From NCBI RefSeq assembly GCF_014642875.1, contig NZ_BMJC01000002.1:496001-560000 (forward strand): a DNA stretch of 64,000 bases, in the 5' to 3' direction. This document shows, piece after piece, positions 42,870 to 52,492 of the stretch; positions within the stretch are counted from its first letter, which is position 1; every line of letters begins with the position of its first letter. The notes beneath the pieces were generated by a model that saw only the letters and a program-made list of their open reading frames with translations, did no database searches and was not told where the DNA came from. Source of the DNA: Puia dinghuensis (GTDB lineage: Bacteria > Bacteroidota > Bacteroidia > Chitinophagales > Chitinophagaceae). The position numbers and the translations under genes are program-made.

Positions 42870-45800
42870 ATGTGCAAATTTTCCCATCTTCATACCCATA
42901 CGCAATTCTCCCTGCTTGACGGGGCGGCGTCGATCCAAAGCCTGTATAAAAAGGCGATAAAGGATGGCATGCCGGCATTGGCCATCACCGACCACGGCAA
43001 TATGTTCGGGGCCTTCGAATTTGTAGCGGAAGCCTACAAGCATAAGAATGAGGACGGAAAGCTGAAAGTGAAGCCGATAGTGGGGTGCGAGTTCTATGTG
43101 GTGGAAGACCGGAGCAGGAAGACCTTTACCAAGGAGCAGCGGGACGAACGCTACCACCAGATACTTTTGGCAAAGAACAAGGTTGGGTATCAGAACCTTA
43201 TCAAACTGACCTCGCTGGGTTATACCGAAGGGCTTTACAGCAAATATCCGCGGATTGACAAAGAGCTGATCCTCAAATATCACGAGGGGCTTATAGCCAC
43301 CACCTGCTGCATCGGGGCCTATGTGCCGCAGACGATCCTGCACGAAAGCGAGGAGAAGGCGGAGAAGGAATTCCAATGGTGGCTCGACCTTTTTGGCGAA
43401 GACTATTTTATCGAGCTGCAGCGCCATAACATAAAAGAACAGGAGAAGATAAACCATGTACTCCTGGGCTTTGCGAAGAAATACGGGGTTCCGGTGATCG
43501 CAACGAATGACAGCCACTATACCGACAAGGAGGATGCCAACGCGCATGATATCCTGCTCTGTATCAATACGGGTGAAAAGCAAGCTACCCCGGGCTATGA
43601 CGACATGGTGAATGACGACCTCAACACCAAGAACCGCCGGTTCAAATTCCCAAACGACCAGTTCTATTTCAAGACGACGGAGGAGATGAAGGCCTTGTTC
43701 AGCGATGTGCCACAGTCGATAGAGAATACAAATATGATCGTCGACCGGGTGGAGGTGCTGAACCTCAAAAAAGACATCCTGCTGCCTGCCTTCCCCATTC
43801 CAAAGGAATTCCAGATACATAACGATAGCAACCTGGACCAATGGGAGTATTTAAAGTATTTGACGAATGAAGGGGCGAAGCTGCGCTATAGCGACCTGAC
43901 GCCGGAGATACAGGAGCGGCTGGATTTCGAGCTGTTTACGATAAAGACGATGGGTTTTGCGGGATACTTCCTCATCGTGAGCGATTTTATCAAGGCGGGG
44001 AGGGATATGGGCGTGTTTATAGGTCCGGGTCGTGGTTCGGCGGCGGGAAGCGTTGTCGCCTACTGCATCGGGATCACGAATATCGATCCCATCAAATACA
44101 AGCTGCTGTTCGAACGCTTTCTCAACCCCGACCGTAAGTCGATGCCGGATATCGATACTGACTTTGACGATGAGGGTCGTGGCAAGGTGATCGAGTATGT
44201 GGTGGGGAAATATGGCAAGAACCAGGTGGCGCAGATCGTCACCTATGGTACGATGGCGGCGAAGATGAGTATCAAGGATGTCGCGCGGGCGCTTGATCTG
44301 CCGCTGCCCGAGTCGAATGCGCTGGCCAAACTCGTTCCTGAACGGCCGGGCATCGAGCTGAAGCGGGTGTTGCATGCCCCGATGACGGCAAAGGACGGCG
44401 AGAAGTCGCTGGAGGAAAAGGATGGCGTAGGCCCGGATGATCTGCAAAATGTTAAGTTGCTGCGTGACATCTATAACGGTGAGGATATGCGGAGCAAGGT
44501 GCTGCATGAGGCCGAGCGGCTCGAAGGTTCGGTGCGCAATACGGGATTGCATGCGGCTGGGATCATCATCGCGCCGGACGATCTTATGACTATTTTGCCT
44601 GTTTGTACGGCAAAGGATTCCGATCTGTTGGTTACTCAGATCGAAGGTAGCGTGATCGAAGAGGCGGGAGTCATAAAGATGGACTTCCTTGGACTGCGTA
44701 CGCTGAATATCCTGAAGACGGCGTTGGAACTTATTAAAGAAAATCACGGGGTGGAGATTGTGATCGATGACATTCCGCTGGATGATTTGCAAACCTTCGA
44801 GTTGTATCAGCGGGGTGAAACGATCGGGACTTTCCAGTTCGAGTCGCCCGGGATGCAGAAATATCTCAAGGACCTGAAGCCGGACAAGTTTGACGACCTC
44901 ATCGCCATGAACGCCTTGTACCGGCCAGGCCCGATTGCGTATATTCCCAATTACATCGACCGGAAGCACGGGCGGGAGCCCATCGTCTTCGATCTGCCCG
45001 AGATGGAAGAATTTTTGGGGGATACTTATGGCATCACCGTCTACCAGGAACAGGTGATGCTGCTGGCGCAGAAACTGGCCGGATTCAGCAAGGGGGATGC
45101 GGACGTGTTACGGAAGGCGATGGGGAAGAAACAAAAAGCCATACTGGATAAGATGAAGAGCCAGTTTGTCAAGGGAGCTTCCGCCAAGGGATTTGCCGCC
45201 GGGACGCTGGAAAAGATCTGGACCGACTGGGAGGCTTTTGCGCAATACGCCTTCAACAAATCGCACTCCACCTGTTATGCCTTTGTCGCCTACCAGACGG
45301 CGTATCTGAAGGCGCACTACCCTTCCGAATATATGGCGGCGGTGCTGAACCATGCGGGCAGCATCGAAAAGATCACCTTTTTTATGGAAGAGTGCAAGCG
45401 AATGGGGCTTAAGGTATTGGGACCGGATATCAACGAGTCGAAGAAAGGCTTTGCGGTGAATCAGAAGGGCGAGATCCGGGTAGGACTCGGCGGGCTGAAG
45501 GGCGTTGGCGAAGCCGCGGTGGAGGGGGTGATCAGCGAACGTCACAAGGGGGGGAATTTTACTTCCATCTTCGATATGATCAAGCGGATAAACCAGCGGA
45601 CGGTGAACAAGAAGACGCTGGAAAACCTTGCCTATGCGGGAAGTTTCGACTGTTTCAAGGAGATGCACCGGGCGCAGTATTTCTTCATGCCGCAGGGTGA
45701 TACTTCGACGGGGCTGGAGAAGATCATCAAATTTGGTAACGTGTACCAGACCAATTCCAACCAGACCAGCAACAGCCTGTTCGGGGAGTTGACGATGCCG

Positions 45801-46508
45801 GAAATTGCCGTGCCTAAGATACCTAACTGTGAGCCCTGGTCACTGACGGAATTGCTGGAACATGAGAAGGACGTCACGGGAATGTTTATGAGCGGGCACC
45901 CGTTGGATCATTTCAAGTTCGAGATAACGCATTATGGCATTACCCAATTAGGAGAATTCAACGAGGTGAAGGAGGCAGTGACGCTACAGAGCAACCCGGG
46001 GAAACCCTACCGGCTGGCAGGACTTGTCGTCGATGCGCAACACCGGGTGAGCAAGACCGGGAAGCAGTTTGGCTCGTTTATAATTGAGGATTATACGGGC
46101 AAGGCGGAATTTATGCTATGGAGCGAGGATTATGCACGGTATAGCAATTACCTGGAGAAGGGAAAGAACCTCTTCCTGACGGGTAGCTTCAGGCCTAGAT
46201 TCAACAAAGCGGAATTCGAGTTCAAGATCGACCGGATGATGCTGCTGGAAAGCATAAAGCCAATTCTTACCAAGCAGGTGATCATGGATGTGGAGGCAAG
46301 GTTCGTCAATGAAGAATTAGTGCGCTTCCTGGAAACGAATGTTAAGAAGTACCCGGGGAAGGCGGGGTTGAAATTCAATATAATAGAGTCGAAGACGCAT
46401 GCCAGGGTAAGCCTGTTCACGATGGGGAGCGGATTTGAGATGAATGACGAATTGTCCGTCTTTTTGGAGCGGACGCCTGAGCTGGAGGTACAGGTTGTCA
46501 CGACATGA
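42870..46508 (+). CDS. dnaE: DNA polymerase III alpha subunit
   Basis: A 1212-residue replicative polymerase. The ATG at 42870 places the PHP domain at the very start (FSHLHTHTQFSLLDG), as usual; an in-frame ATG 12 codons upstream would add an unconserved hydrophobic stretch. The catalytic aspartates are Asp427 and Asp429 in PDIDTDFD and Asp605 in KMDFLGLRTL. The FQFESPGMQ and NKSHSTCYAFVAYQTAYLKA regions of the fingers and the C-terminal OB fold (GKQFGSFIIEDYTGKAE) are present. No proofreading exonuclease domain, so it is DnaE and not PolC. A repeat element follows its stop. Confidence 0.96.
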   Translation: MCKFSHLHTHTQFSLLDGAASIQSLYKKAIKDGMPALAITDHGNMFGAFEFVAEAYKHKNEDGKLKVKPIVGCEFYVVEDRSRKTFTKEQRDERYHQILLAKNKVGYQNLIKLTSLGYTEGLYSKYPRIDKELILKYHEGLIATTCCIGAYVPQTILHESEEKAEKEFQWWLDLFGEDYFIELQRHNIKEQEKINHVLLGFAKKYGVPVIATNDSHYTDKEDANAHDILLCINTGEKQATPGYDDMVNDDLNTKNRRFKFPNDQFYFKTTEEMKALFSDVPQSIENTNMIVDRVEVLNLKKDILLPAFPIPKEFQIHNDSNLDQWEYLKYLTNEGAKLRYSDLTPEIQERLDFELFTIKTMGFAGYFLIVSDFIKAGRDMGVFIGPGRGSAAGSVVAYCIGITNIDPIKYKLLFERFLNPDRKSMPDIDTDFDDEGRGKVIEYVVGKYGKNQVAQIVTYGTMAAKMSIKDVARALDLPLPESNALAKLVPERPGIELKRVLHAPMTAKDGEKSLEEKDGVGPDDLQNVKLLRDIYNGEDMRSKVLHEAERLEGSVRNTGLHAAGIIIAPDDLMTILPVCTAKDSDLLVTQIEGSVIEEAGVIKMDFLGLRTLNILKTALELIKENHGVEIVIDDIPLDDLQTFELYQRGETIGTFQFESPGMQKYLKDLKPDKFDDLIAMNALYRPGPIAYIPNYIDRKHGREPIVFDLPEMEEFLGDTYGITVYQEQVMLLAQKLAGFSKGDADVLRKAMGKKQKAILDKMKSQFVKGASAKGFAAGTLEKIWTDWEAFAQYAFNKSHSTCYAFVAYQTAYLKAHYPSEYMAAVLNHAGSIEKITFFMEECKRMGLKVLGPDINESKKGFAVNQKGEIRVGLGGLKGVGEAAVEGVISERHKGGNFTSIFDMIKRINQRTVNKKTLENLAYAGSFDCFKEMHRAQYFFMPQGDTSTGLEKIIKFGNVYQTNSNQTSNSLFGELTMPEIAVPKIPNCEPWSLTELLEHEKDVTGMFMSGHPLDHFKFEITHYGITQLGEFNEVKEAVTLQSNPGKPYRLAGLVVDAQHRVSKTGKQFGSFIIEDYTGKAEFMLWSEDYARYSNYLEKGKNLFLTGSFRPRFNKAEFEFKIDRMMLLESIKPILTKQVIMDVEARFVNEELVRFLETNVKKYPGKAGLKFNIIESKTHARVSLFTMGSGFEMNDELSVFLERTPELEVQVVTT

Positions 46509-46514
46509 AATATT

Positions 46515-46544
46515 GTCCTTCGGACGAGGCGGTTCCACCGCCTT
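46515..46544 (+). repeat. Double-hairpin repeat module, copy 4
   Basis: Hairpin B 46515-46525 (GTCC-TTC-GGAC) directly joined to hairpin C 46526-46544 (arms GAGGCGGT/ACCGCCTT, loop TCC, one G-T end pair). Same 4-3-4 plus 8-3-8 layout as the copies at 16955, 28865 and 54853. It begins seven bases after the dnaE stop, with no T-tract. The rest of the 182-base gap before thioredoxin is AT-rich and shows no certain promoter. Confidence 0.7.
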
Positions 46545-46690
46545 TGGAGCGTAAAGGAGTGACGGGATAACCGTGCAGGAGCCGTGGAAGGGTTTTTGTA
46601 CATTGTCAGGAATCCGACGAAAAAGTTGCCGAAATAAACAGACATTTGTACAGTAATAAAATAATCACATAACATAAAAAACACTCTTTT

Positions 46691-47008
46691 ATGGCTTTAG
46701 AACTAACAGATACTAATTTCCAGGACAAGGTGATCTCTTCCGACAAGTTGACGGTGGTAGATTTTTGGGCAGAATGGTGTGGTCCTTGCCGGGCGATCGG
46801 GCCGGTTATCGAGGAATTATCGAAGGAATATGACGGGAAGATCAATGTGGGTAAGGTGAATGTCGACCACAATCCGCAGCTGTCGATCAACTATGGTATT
46901 ACGAGCATTCCTGCCATCCTTTTTATCAAGGGCGGTAAGGTAGTGGACAAGCTGGTTGGCGCACAACCGAAGTCGAATTTTGTGAAGAAGATCGAATCGC
47001 ATCTGTAA
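46691..47008 (+). CDS. trx: Thioredoxin
   Basis: A 105-residue classic thioredoxin: DFWAEWCGPCRAIGP with redox Cys30 and Cys33, the buried Asp equivalent in VVDFW (Asp24), cis-Pro in TSIPAILF, and the GGKVVDKLVGAQPKS loop. Cytoplasmic disulfide reductant for ribonucleotide reductase, MsrA and others. Followed by a strong terminator, so it is probably a single transcription unit. Confidence 0.97.
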   Translation: MALELTDTNFQDKVISSDKLTVVDFWAEWCGPCRAIGPVIEELSKEYDGKINVGKVNVDHNPQLSINYGITSIPAILFIKGGKVVDKLVGAQPKSNFVKKIESHL

Positions 47009-47030
47009 GATTATTCGATATTAATATTTC

Positions 47031-47059
47031 GCCCCGCGCTTCGCGCGGGGCTTTTTTTT
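47031..47059 (+). terminator. Thioredoxin terminator
   Basis: A perfect 9-bp GC stem (GCCCCGCGC/GCGCGGGGC, loop TTC) followed by eight T. Begins 22 bases after the trx stop. Confidence 0.93.
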
Positions 47060-47073
47060 GCTATTTTAGGGCT

Positions 47074-49257
47074 ATGCGAGTCTTCCTGACCCTTTTGTTT
47101 GTTCCTGTCCTGTTAAACGCCCAGGCTCCGGATAGTAAGGCGACTGATGCATATGTCATCACCCGCATGGTGGAGAAATTCCACGTGCAGCCAAGGCCTT
47201 TGGACAAGACGATGTCGGCGGCCATCTATGGCCAGCTATTGCGGGCAATGGATGATCAGCGGCTATTTTTCACCCAGGCAGATATTGCAAAGTTGTCGGT
47301 ATACCGGTATACGCTGGACGAGGAGATACTCGGACGGAAGACGGCCTTTCTCCAACTGCTGATCGGCCTTTATCAGCAGCGGCTGACAGAAACGGATACG
47401 ATGATAGAGCGGCTTACCCAAAAACCTTTTACTTTCAGTGCGAAAGAGGTGCTGACGGTGGCCGAGGACACCTCCTACCCTGCTGACCTGGCGGCGCGGC
47501 GGGTGAAGTTATATAAGTTGTTGAAGTTGTCGGTTGGAAGCCGGTTGGCGGCGGCGATCGTTGCGCAGGACACGGGCGGGGCCGTGAAGGCAGGTGGAAA
47601 GACGCGGCAGCAGTTGATCGACAGCCTGGAGCCGAAGCTGCGGAAGAGGGCGGTGGTATCTATCAAGCGGATGATCAAACGCTTGCTGCAGAGCCCTACG
47701 GGCATCGGGAATATGATCGGCATCGTATATTGTCAATCGCTTGCGGAGTGTTACGATCCCCATACGGCCTATTTCTCCCCCGACGAAAAAGCGGAGTTTG
47801 AGAGTGAGATCGGCAACAAGCCTTTGTCCTACGGACTGACGCTTACCGAAGACGAGGATGGACATCCACGGGTGGGTCATCTTCTGCCCGGCGGACCGGC
47901 ATTCCAGAGCGGGGCGCTTAGCGAGGGCGACAAGATCGTTGCGGTGCGCTGGGATGGGAAGGAAGCGATAGATGTGGCGGATGCCACCGTTGCGGACCTC
48001 TACGGGATATTGAGCACCGAAGGCGGTGACCGGCTCATACTGGGCGTCCGGAAGGCGGATGGGACGACGCGGGAGGTAAGCCTGCAGAAGCAACGCGTTA
48101 GCGGTACGGCGGCAGAGGAGGAAGAAGACAAGGTGAAGGGATTTCTGCTGAAGGGAGCGAAGACGGTGGGGTATATCTCCCTGCCGGCCTTTTATTCGGA
48201 CTGGGAAGACAGCAAGGGGGTCAACGGGTGTGCGAACGATGTGGCAAAAGAGATCATCAAACTAAAGAAGGAGAATATGGGCGGACTGATACTCGACCTC
48301 CGCTATAATGGCGGCGGATCGATGGATGAGGCAGTGCAGCTGTCGGGACTATTCATCGATGCGGGTGCGGTTGGGCAAGTGGTATCCCGCGACGCAAAGG
48401 TATTTACGCTTAAGGACGTCACCAGGGGTACGGTGTGGGACGGGCCGCTGCTGGTGCTTGTCAACGGCAGCAGCGCTTCGGCATCGGAGATGGTAGCCGG
48501 GACGCTGCAGGACTATAACCGGGCGCTGATCGTCGGTTCACCTACTTACGGGAAGGCGACGGCGCAGGTGGTGCTGCCGATGGATACGAGCATCGACCTG
48601 GAGAATTTCGATCCCAAAAAGGAAGCGTCGAGCTATCTGAAAGTCACTATCTCCAAATTATATCGCGTCAACGGGAAGACAGCGCAGATGAAAGGGGTGC
48701 AACCGGATGTGTTGCTGCCCGACCCGCCGGATGCACGAACGCAACGGGAGTCGGATGAGCCTTTTGCCTTGCCGCCGACACCGATTGCCGCCAATAAATA
48801 TTATTTGCCGCTGGCGCCTTTACCAGTCGAGGCCGAACGGGTGATCGCGACGCAGGCGATGAGCGGGATGGCGTTCTTCAAGGCCGCATCGGGGACTTCG
48901 CATGATGGAGCCGGTGAGGGGCACGGCGGGGCGGGTGGAGCAAGTGGCGGGACTGGTGCGGCGGGTGGCGCTAACGGCAATGGCCGGGAGAGAAAAACTG
49001 AAAGCGACCGATCGCTAAATCTGGATGACCTGGTAGCGGAGAAACGGGCGGCGAGTCGGGGCGTTGCTTTGGCGGCCGGAGGTAAGAAGGAAGAAGAGAA
49101 GAATGTGCTGTATACGGTGTCGAACCCGGCCTATGAGAATCAGCGGTTGCAGGCCGATGCGACCTTGAAAGAGATGAACGAAGAGCGGAAGAAGGACGTA
49201 CTATATGATCCTTATTTGCTGGTGGCTTACCAATTAGTTGCCGGCATGATCAAATAA
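47074..49257 (+). CDS. prc: Tail-specific (C-terminal processing) protease, S41 family
   Basis: A 727-residue periplasmic protease like Prc/Tsp. Signal peptide to about 17, an N-terminal helical domain (about 25-220), a PDZ domain (about 240-345, with PGGPAFQSGALSEGDKI), the S41 catalytic region with GGLILDLRYNGGG, the nucleophile Ser in VNGSSASASE and the Lys in GSPTYGKATAQ, and a DUF3340-like C-terminal helical part. An unusual Gly/Ala-rich linker (about 610-640, from HDGAGEGHGG) interrupts the C-terminal part. It degrades proteins from exposed C-termini and trims cell-wall enzymes. Starts 15 bases after the trx terminator. Confidence 0.93.
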   Translation: MRVFLTLLFVPVLLNAQAPDSKATDAYVITRMVEKFHVQPRPLDKTMSAAIYGQLLRAMDDQRLFFTQADIAKLSVYRYTLDEEILGRKTAFLQLLIGLYQQRLTETDTMIERLTQKPFTFSAKEVLTVAEDTSYPADLAARRVKLYKLLKLSVGSRLAAAIVAQDTGGAVKAGGKTRQQLIDSLEPKLRKRAVVSIKRMIKRLLQSPTGIGNMIGIVYCQSLAECYDPHTAYFSPDEKAEFESEIGNKPLSYGLTLTEDEDGHPRVGHLLPGGPAFQSGALSEGDKIVAVRWDGKEAIDVADATVADLYGILSTEGGDRLILGVRKADGTTREVSLQKQRVSGTAAEEEEDKVKGFLLKGAKTVGYISLPAFYSDWEDSKGVNGCANDVAKEIIKLKKENMGGLILDLRYNGGGSMDEAVQLSGLFIDAGAVGQVVSRDAKVFTLKDVTRGTVWDGPLLVLVNGSSASASEMVAGTLQDYNRALIVGSPTYGKATAQVVLPMDTSIDLENFDPKKEASSYLKVTISKLYRVNGKTAQMKGVQPDVLLPDPPDARTQRESDEPFALPPTPIAANKYYLPLAPLPVEAERVIATQAMSGMAFFKAASGTSHDGAGEGHGGAGGASGGTGAAGGANGNGRERKTESDRSLNLDDLVAEKRAASRGVALAAGGKKEEEKNVLYTVSNPAYENQRLQADATLKEMNEERKKDVLYDPYLLVAYQLVAGMIK

Positions 49258-49297
49258 AATTCTATTTTCGGCAAACGACCTAAACCAAACCTGACAT

Positions 49298-50338
49298 ATG
49301 AAGTCTACACTCTTACTCCTGCCCTTGTTGGGCACCCTTCTGTTTTCGATTCCCTGCGTTGCGCAAGACATGGACAATCCCGGCACTTATGTGACAGCCG
49401 TCAGCAAGACGCTTGGGGCTATGGACGCCAAGTATATGGCGTATGTAAGCGCCGCCGCGCATGGCCGCCGGGCCAGGAAGGTGGAGAAGCTGCGGCAGGA
49501 GGTGCTGGACAATATCACAGATTGCCGGTATAAGATGACAGACCTGCCGATGTATAAGGGCGACAATTCGCTGCGGCAGGCGGGCATCGACTATATCAAG
49601 CTGGTCTATATCGTCTTTAGCGAGGATTACAAGAAGATAGTCGATGTGGAAGAACTGGCCGAGCAGTCGGTGGATGAGATGCAGGCCTACCTGTTGTTAC
49701 AGGACAAGGTGAGCCAAAAGCTGACCGAAGGCTGGGCCAATCTGGACAAGGCAACGAAGGCGTTTGCCGACAAATATCACGTGACGCTGACATCGGAGGC
49801 GAGCCCGCTGGGGCAAAAGCTGGAGACTGCCGACAAGCTGGACAAACATATCAACGCGGTGTACCTGGCCTTCTTCAAATGCAACTGGGAGGACAACCAA
49901 TTAGTGAAGGCGATGAATGACAAGAAGGTGAACGATATGGAACAGGCGCGGAGCGCGCTGGCGAGCTATGCCGCGCAGGGTTTGAAGGACCTTGATACGG
50001 TGAAGCCTTTTGAAGGGGATGCGTCACTGATCGCGTCGTGCCGGCGGGCGTTGCAGTTCTACCAGCAGGAAGCCGAGAAGGATGTCCCGAAGCTGACGGA
50101 TTTCTATGTGAAGTCGGAGGAATTCGACAAGCTGAAGAAGTCCTTTGATGCGAAGGGCAGCGGGCGTACGAAGGAGGATGTGGATGCTTACAACAAAGCC
50201 GTGAACGATATCAACGCTTCGGTGAAAGGGTTCAACCAGACCAACCAGAAGGTGAATGCCGCGAGATCGCAGGCAGTCAACGATTTTAACGACGCCGAGC
50301 GGAAGTTTGCGGATGAACATATGCCGCACTACCGGTAG
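49298..50338 (+). CDS. Secreted helical protein (LIC11966-like surface protein)
   Basis: A 346-residue protein with a signal peptide to about 22 and an otherwise almost entirely helical, Lys/Asp/Ala-rich sequence; coiled-coil content is likely between about 120 and 330. It resembles proteins that I recall being labelled LIC11966-family surface proteins in Leptospira and Bacteroidota, but the match is from memory. No catalytic motifs are visible. It follows prc by 40 bases and may be co-transcribed. The role is unknown; periplasmic or surface location is inferred from the signal only. Confidence 0.68.
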   Translation: MKSTLLLLPLLGTLLFSIPCVAQDMDNPGTYVTAVSKTLGAMDAKYMAYVSAAAHGRRARKVEKLRQEVLDNITDCRYKMTDLPMYKGDNSLRQAGIDYIKLVYIVFSEDYKKIVDVEELAEQSVDEMQAYLLLQDKVSQKLTEGWANLDKATKAFADKYHVTLTSEASPLGQKLETADKLDKHINAVYLAFFKCNWEDNQLVKAMNDKKVNDMEQARSALASYAAQGLKDLDTVKPFEGDASLIASCRRALQFYQQEAEKDVPKLTDFYVKSEEFDKLKKSFDAKGSGRTKEDVDAYNKAVNDINASVKGFNQTNQKVNAARSQAVNDFNDAERKFADEHMPHYR

Positions 50339-50351
50339 CCATCGCAGCAGG

Positions 50352-50368
50352 CTATCCCGAAGGGATAG
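50352..50368. terminator. Symmetric hairpin between convergent genes
   Basis: CTATCCC-GAA-GGGATAG, a perfect 7-bp stem 13 bases after one stop and 12 bases from the opposing one. No long T-tract. On the minus strand its core reads CCCTTCGGG, like hairpin B of the repeat family, but no 19-nt second hairpin follows. Confidence 0.45.
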
Positions 50369-50380
50369 TTGGCATGGTGT

Positions 50381-50530
50381 TTAGAACAGGCTATAGATGA
50401 AGGGAGCGAGGGCTGTAGAGCCGCCGAGGACGATGATGAGGCTGAGAGCGAGCAATAGGATGATCAACGGCAGCAGCCAGAGTCTTTTGCGGGTGCGCAG
50501 GAAGAGCCAGAGTTCTTTCAGGAATTCCAT
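50381..50530 (-). CDS. DUF5989-type small membrane protein (49 aa)
   Basis: A 49-residue ORF: start MEFLKELWLFLRTRKRLWLL, one membrane helix at about 17-37, end ALAPFIYSLF. The FLKELWLFLRxRKxxWLLP start and the SxxAPFIYxLF end are the DUF5989 pattern as I recall it; such genes usually lie next to SGNH-hydrolase or carbamoyltransferase genes, as here. It begins 11 bases after the SGNH gene and is the last gene of the leftward unit GH3-SGNH-this. Cationic N-terminal helix inside, short tail outside. Probably a subunit or partner of the SGNH protein. Confidence 0.82.
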   Translation of the reverse strand: MEFLKELWLFLRTRKRLWLLPLIILLLALSLIIVLGGSTALAPFIYSLF

Positions 50531-50541
50531 TGTATTGAAGT

Positions 50542-52482
50542 TTATTTTTTCTGAATACTTTCCCGGTATTTTAATGCGGCGGGGTGGTTGCCCATCCGAT
50601 CGTAGGTGTTGGCGATAGAGTCGCGGATGGTGCTGTTGGCCGAATCGCCGGAGAGTTCTCTTTCCAGGCCGATGACCCCGAGGGTGGCGACGCGGACCGA
50701 TCGGAGGTTGATACCCGTAGTATTGTTGGCGATGGCATAGTCGAGATAGGGCATAGCGGCGGCGGGTTGGTCGGTCTGCAGGCAGAGAACGAAGAGGTAA
50801 CGGGCCTTGTCGAAGGAAGGCTCGCGATCGAAGGCCAGGCGGAAATAGCGGATGGCTTTTTCTCTCTCGTTAAGTTTCCCATAAAGCATAGCGGTCTTTT
50901 CATAAAACCCCGCTTCTGTCGGATGTTCGAGGCAAAGCGCTTCCATGACGGCCGCGGCTCTCGCCCAATCATCTGTCTTACTGTAATAATCATACAATTG
51001 CCGCATGGCGTCTTCCCAGGGGAGATGTTCGAAGGCGACTGCATAGGCCAGATCGCTTTCTTCGGTGGTGAGGTGGTAAGCCTGCCGGGAAGGGGGGCCG
51101 CCATCGCGACCGGAAACGTTGAAAGGCCAGTTGTTTTTCAGATTGTCGATCTTATAGGCGCCGCTGAGCGAGTCGACCCGGGTGATGGGCATTTCGGCGA
51201 TGAGCTGTTGCAGGGTAAGGTCGTTTTTGGCGGCCGGTGGAATGATGCTATACTGCTGCAAGGCCTGATAGAAGGCGTCGGACAGCAGCGCATAACCCAT
51301 CAGGTTGGGATGAACGTGTTCGAGCATAAGGCTGTTGCCGATGATGCCATGAGCGGAGGCGGAGTCGAAGGCTGCGCGGGTGTCGACGAGATGGGTGTTA
51401 TCACTGTATTTGCGACAGAGCTTTTCGATGATGTCGCTGAGTGCTTCGGGGGCACGGAAGCGGAGCGCATCCATGTCCTTTGCGAGCGTATAGTCTTGTT
51501 TGGCGGTGCCGTAGTCGCCGTGTTGCCAGGCCTGGTTAGCCAGCGTAAAATTATAGCCGGCGGTAGTGGAGTCAGGCCCCTTAGTGGTGGTGCTGCTGAA
51601 GGGGGGCTGATCCTTTAGATTGGAGACGAGGTTGCTGAGGAAGACAGGAATACCTTCCTGGTGAAAGAGCGCGAGGGTCTTGTCCATGTTGGTGCTAAAC
51701 TGCTGAATGCCGAGCGTGTAAAGCGCGGAGCCGTAGGTGATCTGCTGGTCGGCAACCATCAGCTCCATACGGGTACGGCCCGTCATTGGCGGGCCGGAGG
51801 AGAAGAGGTGCATCATAGCACGATATACCCGGGTGAGCAGCTGGATGAAGCGCCACTGGCGGAGCCAAAGCAGCGTGTCGACGAGCCAGGGGGTACCACC
51901 GAGGCGATCGGTAGAACCCACCCCCAGGGCGCCGTAGTATTCGTTGTGCCCTGTGTAGATGAGGACGGCATCGGGTTGTTGTTTCGCGACTTCGCGGGCA
52001 AAGCCCAGGACGGTGTAGGAATTGACGGCGGTGAGAGAAACATTGATGATCTCTATTCTTTTCCCGGGGTTGTTGCACATCAGGCGATATTGGAGCCAGC
52101 GATGAAAGGACCCGTTGTGGAAGTACGGATAGCCGATGGTGGTAGATTCCCCGAGGACAAAGATGCGGAGGGTGCCGGGTTCTTTTGTTTTTCTGAAGGG
52201 CTCCCGGTTGCCGGTGGTGGCCATACCCTCATCGGTGAAGTATCGTTTTGAGGCATCGGGGTTGAAGATGAGCCAGTCCTTGTTGCCGGGGGCATTGATG
52301 AAGACGGAGGTATCGTAGCCGTAATGGAAGAGATGGAGGACTCCTTCCAGGAGCAGGATGAGGACTATCGGCAGGATAAGGGCGATGAGCCGGAAGAGGC
52401 GAAGGCGCGAGGGTGGTACGGCTGGGGTAGCGGCGCGGGCGGCGGTTGTGGTGGTGGTGTCTTTGGCTGAGGCTTTGGGCAT
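50542..52482 (-). CDS. Membrane-anchored SGNH/GDSL hydrolase with C-terminal TPRs
   Basis: A 646-residue protein. The ATG at 52482 is preferred; the longer frame would overlap the GH3 gene in another frame. Residues about 28-50 form a membrane anchor, about 100-440 an SGNH hydrolase-like domain with nucleophile Ser113 in VLGESTTIGYP, block III TGHNEYYGALG and the C-terminal His in HVHPNLMGY, and from about 500 to 640 TPR-like helical pairs. SGNH enzymes add or remove O-acetyl groups on glycans or peptidoglycan. Ten bases after GH3, so the operon may de-acetylate or modify a glycan handled by the GH3 and GH92 enzymes. Confidence 0.82.
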   Translation of the reverse strand: MPKASAKDTTTTTAARAATPAVPPSRLRLFRLIALILPIVLILLLEGVLHLFHYGYDTSVFINAPGNKDWLIFNPDASKRYFTDEGMATTGNREPFRKTKEPGTLRIFVLGESTTIGYPYFHNGSFHRWLQYRLMCNNPGKRIEIINVSLTAVNSYTVLGFAREVAKQQPDAVLIYTGHNEYYGALGVGSTDRLGGTPWLVDTLLWLRQWRFIQLLTRVYRAMMHLFSSGPPMTGRTRMELMVADQQITYGSALYTLGIQQFSTNMDKTLALFHQEGIPVFLSNLVSNLKDQPPFSSTTTKGPDSTTAGYNFTLANQAWQHGDYGTAKQDYTLAKDMDALRFRAPEALSDIIEKLCRKYSDNTHLVDTRAAFDSASAHGIIGNSLMLEHVHPNLMGYALLSDAFYQALQQYSIIPPAAKNDLTLQQLIAEMPITRVDSLSGAYKIDNLKNNWPFNVSGRDGGPPSRQAYHLTTEESDLAYAVAFEHLPWEDAMRQLYDYYSKTDDWARAAAVMEALCLEHPTEAGFYEKTAMLYGKLNEREKAIRYFRLAFDREPSFDKARYLFVLCLQTDQPAAAMPYLDYAIANNTTGINLRSVRVATLGVIGLERELSGDSANSTIRDSIANTYDRMGNHPAALKYRESIQKK

Positions 52483-52492
52483 GGCTGAAGAA

